A DNA stretch of 64,000 bases. Source: Chrysiogenes arsenatis DSM 11915. Lineage in GTDB: Bacteria; Chrysiogenota; Chrysiogenetes; Chrysiogenales; Chrysiogenaceae. The notes below the pieces were generated by a model. That model was not told where the DNA came from and made no database searches. It saw only the letters and a list, made by a program, of their open reading frames with translations. Of the stretch, positions 14,396-21,572 are shown in pieces (position 1 is the stretch's first letter; each line of letters starts with the position of its first letter). The position numbers and the translations under genes are program-made. Location of the stretch: assembly GCF_000469585.1 (NCBI RefSeq), contig NZ_KI273144.1:353646-417645 (forward strand), written 5' to 3'.

Positions 14396-15171
14396 TGGAT
14401 GTGGTTGATCGTGTGCCGGGGGTGTGTGAGTTTTGTGGGCAGTGGGATTCGGGGCCGCTCCATGATGGGTTCGGGAGTTGTTGTCGTCACTATATATATA
14501 ATGAAGGGAATGCGTCGGCGCCGGTGTTTTTGACGGTGTCTGGTTTGCGGATTGATTTGGCTAATCCGCGTGTCGAGTTGATTCATTGGTACGATATTGT
14601 GTGGGGTCTGTGTGTGCAGCCGCGTTATTTGGGGCATTCCCCTAAAGGCACGTATTCGATTGCTCAGCATTCGTTGTGGGTGATGGAGTTTGTGCGGCGT
14701 TCGCTGGAAAATGCTCGGCCTGTCGATCTGCTGTTTGCGCTCTTGCACGATGCGCACGAGGCGTACATGGGCGATATTATTCGTCCGCTGAAGTATCTGC
14801 CTGAGATCTATGATTCATTGCAAGCGGTGTTAAATGGGGTGCAGTGTGTGATCGAGCGGGCGTTCGGGCTGGGGGAGATGTCGAATCGGCTGGCTGAGGT
14901 GATCGCTCTTGCTGATCAGCAGGCGGCGGCTATTGAGATGCACAATCTATGGCCTGCTGGTGTTGTTGATGATGGATTGATCCCGCTCCCAGGTGAGTTG
15001 GCGTGTGATGTTGGCTGGAGGCCTTCATTGCCGCCCAATCGAGTCAAGGACGAGTTTAGTCGGTTGCTGCTTAATCTGGTCGATCAGGTCGGCGTTCAAT
15101 TGCCTGTGATTTGGGCGTATGGAGATAAGTCACAGCGGGTTGCTGTGTGGGATAAAAATGATTGGTCGTAA
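14395..15171 (+). CDS. HD-domain phosphohydrolase, YfbR-like
   Basis: 258 aa from ATG 14395 (TGATG junction, GGAGGTGTCG upstream). The N-terminus has a Cys/His cluster (VCEFCGQW and SCCRHY). The core shows H..S......H (YSIAQHSLWV) and the HD pair in LLHDAHEAYMGDI, typical of phage HD hydrolases related to 5'-deoxynucleotidase YfbR. It probably dephosphorylates nucleotides or nucleotide derivatives during infection. Alternatives are degradation of a signalling nucleotide. Metal-ligand residues are all present. Confidence 0.75.
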   Translation: MDVVDRVPGVCEFCGQWDSGPLHDGFGSCCRHYIYNEGNASAPVFLTVSGLRIDLANPRVELIHWYDIVWGLCVQPRYLGHSPKGTYSIAQHSLWVMEFVRRSLENARPVDLLFALLHDAHEAYMGDIIRPLKYLPEIYDSLQAVLNGVQCVIERAFGLGEMSNRLAEVIALADQQAAAIEMHNLWPAGVVDDGLIPLPGELACDVGWRPSLPPNRVKDEFSRLLLNLVDQVGVQLPVIWAYGDKSQRVAVWDKNDWS

Positions 15172-15184
15172 ATGGGGGTGCGTT

Positions 15185-15661
15185 ATGTTGCCATGGATTC
15201 AGAACGCTCAGGCGTTGATCGGTTTGCGGGAAATTAAGGGCGCGCAGCATGCGCCGGAGATCCTGCAGATGTGGCGTGATATTAAAAGGGGTGGAATTAA
15301 AGACGATGAGACGCCGTGGTGTGCGGCGTTTGTGGGAGCTATGCTGGAGCGCGCGGGTATTGTGTCGAGTCGATTTGAGTCCGCGCGGTCGTATGAAAAA
15401 TGGGGAGTGGCGATACCTTGGCCTATATACGGATGTGTCGTTGTTTTCACTCGCTCTGGTGGCGGGCACGTTGGATTTTGTGTCGGTAATACCCCATCCG
15501 GGAATCTATTGATCCTCGGCGGGAATCAATCTGATGAGGTTAATGTTCGCGTGTTCACGCTGGATCGGGTGACGGCGTATCGCTGGCCAGCATCATGGCC
15601 TATGCCTGATGATCTCGCACTACCAATGGGCAACGCAGAGTTGTCTGTAAGGGAGGCGTGA
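15185..15661 (+). CDS. Endolysin, NlpC/P60-like (TIGR02594 type)
   Basis: 158 aa from ATG 15185. It starts PWIQNAQALIGLREIKG and contains the catalytic cysteine block TPWCAAFVGAML and the histidine block GGGHVGFCVG, the pattern of small phage peptidoglycan amidases/peptidases of the TIGR02594 group. No signal peptide is seen, so release would need a holin. It lies at the far end of the rightward operon, about 11 kb from the holin/lipoprotein genes on the other strand, which is unusual. The following gene encodes a small TM protein that could serve it. Confidence 0.8.
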   Translation: MLPWIQNAQALIGLREIKGAQHAPEILQMWRDIKRGGIKDDETPWCAAFVGAMLERAGIVSSRFESARSYEKWGVAIPWPIYGCVVVFTRSGGGHVGFCVGNTPSGNLLILGGNQSDEVNVRVFTLDRVTAYRWPASWPMPDDLALPMGNAELSVREA

Positions 15662-15846
15662 TGATTATTGGCATTGTTCGGATCACGGCGCGGGATATTT
15701 TAATGGTTGTAGCAGCAGCGGCAGCCACTATCGTTACTGTTGCGGTGCTCGTGTATGGAGCAAGCACGTTTACCTATCATTTTTGGTACAAGCATTTGGT
15801 GAAGCAAACTGTTCGGGAAATGGTAGTAGACGAATCATTAAAATAG
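15661..15846 (+). CDS. Small single-TM protein after endolysin
   Basis: 61 aa, ATG 15661 overlapping the endolysin stop (TGATG), with GGGAGGCG upstream. It has one long hydrophobic segment (ILMVVAAAAATIVTVAVLVY) and a charged C-terminus. It is the last gene of the phage before the terminator and right end. A holin or pinholin partner of the endolysin is possible from position and topology; no family was recognised. Confidence 0.6.
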   Translation: MIIGIVRITARDILMVVAAAAATIVTVAVLVYGASTFTYHFWYKHLVKQTVREMVVDESLK

Positions 15847-15876
15847 CCACCCGCCAAAAACCAAGCGCTCACGCAA

Positions 15877-15919
15877 AACGCCCAGTGTCAAAATTCATTT
15901 GATGCTGGGCGTTTTTTTT
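15877..15919 (+). terminator. Terminator of the early/right operon
   Basis: AACGCCCAG (15877-15885) pairs with CTGGGCGTT (15905-15913); further pairing (TGTCAAA with TTTGATG) extends the stem, and eight T follow. It ends rightward phage transcription before the attachment end. Confidence 0.9.
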
Positions 15920-15939
15920 GGAATCGTACTGCTCATGTG

Positions 15940-15997
15940 AAGCATTCGTAAAGCATCGTTGATCTCACCTTTCGCACTTATAAGCACTTACTATTCA
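15940..15997. mobile_element. Phage right end (attR) with transposase-binding repeats
   Basis: Within the last 58 bases there are two pairs of short direct repeats: AAGCAT at 15940-15945 and 15951-15956, and GCACTTA at 15974-15980 and 15984-15990. Read inward on the minus strand the end is TGAATAG..., and AAGTGCGAAA occurs 19 bases in, one base different from the AAGTACGAAA of the Mu L1 site as I recall it. The top strand ends TTCA like Mu's right end, and PhnE coding sequence starts immediately after. The exact boundary could shift by a few bases. Confidence 0.6.
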
Positions 15998-16637
15998 TAC
16001 CCCCGTTCTCTCTTTTGGTCAACCCAACTTTACCAGCCGTTCGGACGACATTGTTGCCGGAATTGTCGAAAGTCTGACCATGACCTTCACCTCAACCGTG
16101 ATCGGTGTCGCGCTTTCTATTCCTATCGCACTCGGAGCCGCCCGCAACATCGCCCCGCTGCCAATCTACCTTTTCTGCCGTGGCATCATTACTGTTTCGC
16201 GTACTTTTCAGGAAATCATTATCGCCATTCTATTTGTCGCTATGTTCGGTTTTGGACCACTGGCGGGAATGATTACCCTGGCCTTTGCCACCATCGGCTT
16301 TATGGCGAAACTGATGGCCGAAGATATTGAAGACGTCGACCATGCGCAGGTCGAAGCGATCCGCGCCACTGGTGCGAGCTGGCCGCAAATGATTATCTCC
16401 AGCATTGCACCGCAAGTCATGCCGCGCCTGATCGGCCTGTCGGTGTACCGTTTGGATATCAATTTCCGCGAGTCGGCCATTATCGGCATTGTGGGTGCTG
16501 GCGGGATCGGCGCGACGCTCACTACCGCATTCGACCGTTACGAGTACGACACCGCAGCGGCGATTCTGATTATTATCATTGGCATTGTACTCATGACGGA
16601 ATACTTCTCCGGTTACGTGCGCCAGAGGTTGCAATGA
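15998..16637 (+). pseudogene. phnE: phnE-type phosphonate ABC permease, 5' end removed by prophage
   Basis: In-frame PhnE sequence runs from about 15999 (PVLSFGQPNFTSRSDD...) to the stop at 16635-16637. An upstream stop at 15981 lies in phage DNA. The remaining part has the permease core, including the EAA-type loop (EAIRATGASWPQMI) and GAGGIGATL. The N-terminal membrane segment and start are missing; internal ATG 16080 could only yield a truncated protein. Its 3' end overlaps the next phnE by four bases (ATGA), so both permeases once formed one operon (a phnE1-phnE2 pair) probably preceded by phnC and phnD beyond the prophage. Confidence 0.85.
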
Positions 16638-17449
16638 AAGGAATCAGTGTCGTCCCCACGCAAAAAGTCTGGCAGTATCGCAACCGACGGCAACAATTGA
16701 CCAACTGGCTCTGCTGGTTATTGGGTGTGCTGCTTTTTGGCTGGAGCTGGCAGTTTATTTCCGACAACACGATCTGGGAGTTTGCCCTCGATGCACACAC
16801 GCAGGGAGCCGACTTACTTTCGCGCATGGTACCGCCGCGTTGGTCGTATATGGAAAAGCTCTGGCAACCGCTCTGGGATACCATCAACATCGCAACACTT
16901 GGCACAGTACTGGGAACCATTGTCGCCGTGCCGACTGCTTTTCTGGCGGCGCGCAATACCACGCCCCACACGGCTATTCGCACGCTGGCACTTGGCGTGA
17001 TTGTGTCGTCGCGCTCCATCAACTCGCTCATCTGGGCGTTGCTTCTCGTCACGATCCTCGGCCCCGGAGTGCTGGCCGGAATCATCGCTATTGCCCTGCG
17101 CTCCATTGGGTTTATCGGCAAACTTCTGTACGAAGCTATCGAAGAAATTGATACCGCCCAAGTCGAAGCCATCAGCGCCACCGGCGCGAACCAATTGCAG
17201 ATAATGGCCTATGCAATTGTGCCGCAAGTTCTCCCAGCGTTTGCCGGAATATCAGTCTACCGTTGGGATATCAACATCCGCGAATCGACGGTGCTCGGAT
17301 TGGTAGGTGCTGGCGGAATTGGGTTACAGCTGATGGCATCGGTCAATGTGCTGGCGTGGTCACAAGTTGCTATGGTTTTCATCGCCATCTTTGCCACCGT
17401 ACTTGTTAGCGAGTGGGTCTCGGCGAAGGTGCGCCACACGATTATGTGA
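16634..17449 (+). CDS. phnE: Phosphonate ABC transporter permease
   Basis: 271 aa, ATG 16634 overlapping the truncated phnE stop. Inner-membrane permease of the BPD_transp_1 family: an N-terminal TM (about residues 25-45) and a core with five or six TMs. The cytoplasmic EAA loop that contacts the ATPase is EAISATGANQLQIM, and the PhnE-typical VYRWDINIRESTVLGLVGAGGIG is present in shorter blocks (RESTVLGLVGAGGIG). The gene itself is intact, but the promoter and upstream partner genes have been separated by the prophage, so expression may depend on read-out from the phage end. Confidence 0.9.
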   Translation: MKGISVVPTQKVWQYRNRRQQLTNWLCWLLGVLLFGWSWQFISDNTIWEFALDAHTQGADLLSRMVPPRWSYMEKLWQPLWDTINIATLGTVLGTIVAVPTAFLAARNTTPHTAIRTLALGVIVSSRSINSLIWALLLVTILGPGVLAGIIAIALRSIGFIGKLLYEAIEEIDTAQVEAISATGANQLQIMAYAIVPQVLPAFAGISVYRWDINIRESTVLGLVGAGGIGLQLMASVNVLAWSQVAMVFIAIFATVLVSEWVSAKVRHTIM

Positions 17450-17478
17450 GGACGTATCGGCGTTTGGGAGCGACATAC

Positions 17479-19767
17479 CTACTCTTGCGTCGCTATCCTG
17501 CCGAGCGAGAACAGCGTAATCATTTCCTTTAAAAGCTTTTCTTCGTTGCGCGAGCAGGCGAAACTCCGCCCCTGAAGTGCCATTGAGCGCGCGACATCCG
17601 GCTGGTTCAGAATGTTTTGGAGCGCGTTGCGATAAGAGAATGGATTTTGGTCGCGGATCACCGTACCGGTCACGCCATGCATCATGTTCTCCTGACAGGC
17701 GCCTTCGGCGGCAACGACGACCGGCAAACCAGAAGCTTGCGCTTCTAAGATCACATTGCCAAAGGTTTCCGTAGTGCTGGGAAAGAAAAATACCTGTGCC
17801 GAAGCATACGCCGCCGCGAGCATTTCCCCCCGCAAATAGCCGGGCGTGATAACGGCGGGATAGCGTTGCTTGATTTCCTTCAGCAGCGGCCCATCACCAA
17901 TGATAACGAACTTCGCCGTGCGCTGCGTTTGCTGCCACAGCTCATGGGTTTGCAACCATACTTCGAGATTTTTTTCCCGCGCCACCCTGCCGACATAGAG
18001 AATGACGGGCTCGCCCTGATAGGTAGCGTCAAACTGCTGCCAGAAATCTTTCTGCCGTTTGTCTGGGTGAAAAAGTTCGGTATTCACCCCACGTCGAAAA
18101 ACATGAATTCGTTTCCGTTTTACCCCATTGGAACGGAGCACTTTGGCATAGGTGTCCGAAGGGGCGAGCACGCGATCGGCTTGATTGCAAAGCACGGCAT
18201 ACGCGCTCCAAAGCAGCCGTTCGCACAGGTGGTCACCTGTATAGCGGCCAATATAGGCGGGAAAATCCGTGTGAAAGGTGGTGACATACGGGATTTTCAG
18301 AATCGACGCGATGGCAAAGGCGTAGAGGCCAAGAATGCCCGGAGTTGCCGCATAAATCACGTCAAAATTTTCCTGGTCAACATATTCAAGGAGATCAAGA
18401 AAGTGGGGGATGTTGAGAGTCAGTTCGGGATATTCTGGGAGCGGAAACGAAAAAAGCGCCGCAAATTGATAACGGTGCGGGGTTTCTGGCAGCAAAGTGG
18501 TGCCGCAGGTCAAGAAAGTCATATTGTACTTATGGCGTTGACATAGCGCGAGCAGCTTGCGGCTGGTAAGGGCAACGCCGTTAATATCATCAATAGTATC
18601 GGTGAAATACGCAACCTTGCCTTCGCGGTGCTTCGCCCCACCCGTCAGCGCCTGAAATATTTGACGCGAACGCCGCTTTTCAATCGCCCGCTGCCAGTAG
18701 GTAGAGAGGTAAAAAGCGGTTGGGACGGCACTGAGGACAATTTTCCCAAGGATCATTGCGAGTTGTTCCATATCGCCATTTTTTTGGTGGCGCAGTTCGC
18801 CGATTAAATACGGGAAAAATTGCGTGGTAAATGAGTGAATCAGTTGATGGCGTTCATTCGCTAAATCGTAATCGCGCCCACATACCTGTTGAATAAATTT
18901 TCCAAGGCGTGCGCCTCCAAAAATCCGCTGCGGCCATGAAAGGCGTTGCTCCTGTCCAAACAAAGCATCCAGCAAAGGATAGGCGGCACCCCGCTCTTGC
19001 ATCCACTGGTAGGTAATCCCCATCACCATGTGACTAAGGCGCTCCGCCGATCCAGGCTGACCAGCGGGTTCGGTTGTTGCTAAACGGAGCGATTGCAACA
19101 AATCATCGCAACTTTCCCCAGCAAAACGGGTAAATGTTTGCCCAACATCGATGCCACCATGATCATCCGAACCGCCCGTCATCGCAATCGTTGCCCGCTG
19201 CCGTTTATTAAACCCGTACTGATTGGCGTATCGCTCCAAGTCGGTGGCGGTAGTACGCTGCACAATCTGAAGCGTTAAATTGCGGGAAAGGCGCGAGCGG
19301 GTTCCGTTCAGAATTTCCCAGTTGTCAAACAGTAGCAGACAGCGTTCGATATGCGTACGATCAAGCGTTCCATTCATATCATACAGCGGGTGCGCCAGAA
19401 TATGCTCGATCTGCTGATATTGCAGATAATCAACCAATTCGTAGATATTTTTCCGAAGTGGTTGAATTTCACGGTGATGCGCTTCGGTGATGTTGAGGGC
19501 AATGACATGCAACTGGCAATTATCTTCGGGGAAAGCGACGGTAATCTCTTCGCTCACAAAGACATCTGGCAAGTGTCCAATTTCCAGACATCCGGCAATC
19601 GCATTGTGATCGGTCAGCGTCACCAAACTCATGCCACGCGCTTTGAGGCGGTGGTAGAGTGTCAGCGGCGCTTGATAACTCTCTTGCATACCCAGTTTGC
19701 CAGAAAAAAATCCCGCCGAACTCTGGGAGGCCGACGAATGGAGGTGCAGGTCGATGGTTCCTTGCAT
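17479..19767 (-). CDS. PHP phosphoesterase - GT4 glycosyltransferase fusion
   Basis: 762 aa. ATG 19767 has TAAGGAACCGT upstream; the longer frame to 19956 overlaps the acyltransferase gene and is rejected. Residues 1-270 are a PHP metal-dependent phosphoesterase domain (DLHLHSSASQ, TLTDHNAIAG, GGSDDHGG). A helical linker follows to about 390. Residues 390-762 are a GT-B glycosyltransferase: VAYFTDTIDDINGVA, FHTDFPAYIG, VLYVGRVAREKN, then STTETFGNVILEAQASG with the E-x7-E motif. It is last in the operon with OlsB- and OlsA-like genes, eight bases after the acyltransferase stop, so a sugar headgroup on a membrane lipid is a plausible product. Substrate unknown. Confidence 0.8.
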   Translation of the reverse strand: MQGTIDLHLHSSASQSSAGFFSGKLGMQESYQAPLTLYHRLKARGMSLVTLTDHNAIAGCLEIGHLPDVFVSEEITVAFPEDNCQLHVIALNITEAHHREIQPLRKNIYELVDYLQYQQIEHILAHPLYDMNGTLDRTHIERCLLLFDNWEILNGTRSRLSRNLTLQIVQRTTATDLERYANQYGFNKRQRATIAMTGGSDDHGGIDVGQTFTRFAGESCDDLLQSLRLATTEPAGQPGSAERLSHMVMGITYQWMQERGAAYPLLDALFGQEQRLSWPQRIFGGARLGKFIQQVCGRDYDLANERHQLIHSFTTQFFPYLIGELRHQKNGDMEQLAMILGKIVLSAVPTAFYLSTYWQRAIEKRRSRQIFQALTGGAKHREGKVAYFTDTIDDINGVALTSRKLLALCQRHKYNMTFLTCGTTLLPETPHRYQFAALFSFPLPEYPELTLNIPHFLDLLEYVDQENFDVIYAATPGILGLYAFAIASILKIPYVTTFHTDFPAYIGRYTGDHLCERLLWSAYAVLCNQADRVLAPSDTYAKVLRSNGVKRKRIHVFRRGVNTELFHPDKRQKDFWQQFDATYQGEPVILYVGRVAREKNLEVWLQTHELWQQTQRTAKFVIIGDGPLLKEIKQRYPAVITPGYLRGEMLAAAYASAQVFFFPSTTETFGNVILEAQASGLPVVVAAEGACQENMMHGVTGTVIRDQNPFSYRNALQNILNQPDVARSMALQGRSFACSRNEEKLLKEMITLFSLGRIATQE

Positions 19768-19775
19768 ACGGTTCC

Positions 19776-20543
19776 TTACTCCGCGGTTGTCAGGGTGTGG
19801 TATTGACCGCGAATAGTTTGATAGAGCATCGCCGCAAATTCTTTGCGCGTCCCGCACGGTGGCGCATGCTCCAGAATATGTTGGGTGCACTCCACCGATT
19901 GGAGGCGTAAAAATCGTTGCAAATGTGCGCCAAACGTCATATCGCCGTAATAGCACACGCTATCGAGCGTTTCACGGTCAGCGCTTGCCTCATTGATGAC
20001 GGTATACGCCAAGACGACTGGCAACACGGCAATACCAGCCTGAAGCGCCACTTGAATCAACGCCCCTTTAAAAGGGAGCACGGTTGAGCCGTCCGAACTG
20101 GTCGCCTCGGGAAACAGACAGATGTTGTAGCCCTGTGACAAAAGTGCCGCGAGCTGTGATTGTTCTTCGTGGAGTTTGGTGTTGCGGCGACGATCGACAA
20201 ACACTGATCCACCACATTTGGCCATCCAGCCGATAAATGGTGAACGCTCAACCTCGCGCGATGTAACAAAGAGCGTTGGAACCTGCGACGCAATAACGAT
20301 GATGTCAATATACGAAAGGTGGTTCGCCACAATCAGCTCGCCCCGCAGGGTACGCGCCAGCCGTCCGCCACGAATGCGGATATGCAGCAGCCACACCCCA
20401 AAGCGGCAGATGTGATGGGTCAGGTGTGCCTGCATCCACTGCCGTTTGTGATGTGCCAAAGGGAGTATGCCAACCAGCGTGGCGGCGATGCCATAGCCTA
20501 CAATCGCCAGCGCCACGACACCTTGTTTCCACACATGCTTCAT
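19776..20543 (-). CDS. 1-acyl-glycerol/lyso-lipid O-acyltransferase, PlsC/OlsA-like
   Basis: 255 aa, ATG 20543 overlapping the upstream stop (ATGA). An N-terminal membrane anchor (GVVALAIVGYGIAATLVGIL) is followed by acyltransferase motif I NHLSYID (NHx4D), the block FVDRRR, motif III FPEATSSDGSTVLPFKGA and a downstream proline-containing block. The family transfers an acyl chain to a lysolipid hydroxyl. Next to an OlsB-like gene it fits OlsA, which completes ornithine lipid. A general PlsC is the alternative. Confidence 0.8.
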   Translation of the reverse strand: MKHVWKQGVVALAIVGYGIAATLVGILPLAHHKRQWMQAHLTHHICRFGVWLLHIRIRGGRLARTLRGELIVANHLSYIDIIVIASQVPTLFVTSREVERSPFIGWMAKCGGSVFVDRRRNTKLHEEQSQLAALLSQGYNICLFPEATSSDGSTVLPFKGALIQVALQAGIAVLPVVLAYTVINEASADRETLDSVCYYGDMTFGAHLQRFLRLQSVECTQHILEHAPPCGTRKEFAAMLYQTIRGQYHTLTTAE

Positions 20544-21412
20544 TTGGAAAATTTCTGGCTTACCTTTTCGTCGATCGCTTGCATATCGAGCAAGGTTAAA
20601 AAGTCGACACAGCCAAAATCAAGATCGAGCGCGGGTCCGCCGCACACGACCGCGCCGGCTTTCAGGTAAAACTTCAGGAGTGGTGGCAGGATTTTTTCGG
20701 CACTACGGGGAAAATCTGGCTGCAACACTTCGACAAAATCGGCGTACCCTTCGAGTCCACTGATGCGGTAGGCACGGCGTGTTTTGGTGCGCAACGACTT
20801 CTCTGAACCGTATTTGGCCAGAAGATGCAGATACAAAGCCGCCGCGTCATCAACGGCGGTTGTTTGCACACTAGAGCAGCCAAACAAATAACGCGATTCG
20901 GTCAGTTTCAGGTATTCGTTAATCCCTTTCCACAACAACGCTATCGTAGAAGAGTTGCGATGCTGCAGGCTGACACAGGCGCGACCGAGTTCTAACTTCT
21001 TACCAGGAAGCGCTAATATCGGACGAATATCGAACTCTGAACTTGAATAAAATGTGGAATTAAAGAGCGAAGCATTCATCCGATACGTTCCCGCCAACTC
21101 GTGCGTGCGCTTGTCAATAATCATCAAATGATCGCATTGTGTATCAAAACGATCCATATCGAGCGGGAGTGCTTTTTGTCTTTTTTGCACTTCGGTGTAA
21201 AACACATCATAACGCAGGCGGAGCACCCGTTCTAACTCTTCACCACTATCCGCTGTTTTGACTGAATATTTGCTGGTTTCAAAAGAGAAAGGGACGTGCG
21301 CCATAAACCGCCGGATTTTCGCGTGGAGGAGCGTTCCCAAAAATTTGTCGGTGCGCGTAACACGGCAAAGCGGAGCAAGACGGGGGGAATCTAATACCTT
21401 TTGAGCCAGCAT
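20540..21412 (-). CDS. Ornithine/amino-acid N-acyltransferase, OlsB-like GNAT
   Basis: 290 aa, ATG 21412 after AAAGGAGACGCT. It has an Acetyltransf_5 (PF13444-type) GNAT core: VLRLRYDVFYTE, DHLMIID, AGTYRM, ELGRACVSLQHR, LFGCSSVQTT and a C-terminal LLKFYLKAGAVVCGGPALD with DFGCVDFLTLLD, all typical of OlsB/hemolysin-like acyl-ACP N-acyltransferases. OlsB joins a 3-hydroxyacyl chain to ornithine, giving lyso-ornithine lipid. The pairing with a PlsC-type gene supports this. Other amino acids as acceptor cannot be excluded. Confidence 0.8.
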   Translation of the reverse strand: MLAQKVLDSPRLAPLCRVTRTDKFLGTLLHAKIRRFMAHVPFSFETSKYSVKTADSGEELERVLRLRYDVFYTEVQKRQKALPLDMDRFDTQCDHLMIIDKRTHELAGTYRMNASLFNSTFYSSSEFDIRPILALPGKKLELGRACVSLQHRNSSTIALLWKGINEYLKLTESRYLFGCSSVQTTAVDDAAALYLHLLAKYGSEKSLRTKTRRAYRISGLEGYADFVEVLQPDFPRSAEKILPPLLKFYLKAGAVVCGGPALDLDFGCVDFLTLLDMQAIDEKVSQKFSK

Positions 21413-21510
21413 AGCGTCTCCTTTGAGGATTTGTCTGCTGGAGCATAGGTACGTCTGGTGAAAAAAATGTTAAGTTGACGTCAGAAGAGTGTAGTTTTTG
21501 TGATTGAAGA

Positions 21511-21535
21511 CAAAAATGGGGCGGTTACCCGCCCC
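21511..21535 (-). terminator. Terminator of the heme-MCP gene (minus strand)
   Basis: GGGGCGG (21518-21524) pairs with CCGCCCC (21529-21535) around a 4-base loop; on the minus strand it is followed by A and five T. It lies 38 bases beyond the stop of the chemoreceptor gene and upstream of the olsB-like gene. Confidence 0.75.
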
Positions 21536-21572
21536 GCTCAGAACATCTCAATCAGTAAAAATGCCTTTCCAT

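Larger units (their letters stand above)
1..15997. mobile_element. Mu-like (BcepMu-type) transposable prophage, right-hand part
   Basis: The stretch carries a DDE transposase with a MuB-type ATPase, GemA, a Mor-family activator, DUF3164, a DUF1804 protein, a gp28-like terminase and a gp29-like portal, which together are diagnostic of transposable phages. Early genes are read rightward from a promoter beside the repressor. Repressor, cargo, lysis and head genes are read leftward, the divergent plan known from BcepMu rather than that of Mu itself. The left end lies outside the window. The right end is placed at 15997 because the sequence there ends in TTCA, follows MuA-site-like repeats, and is followed at once by in-frame PhnE permease coding sequence. 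No obvious decay is seen in the core genes, so the element may be functional, but tail genes are not visible here. Confidence 0.9.
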
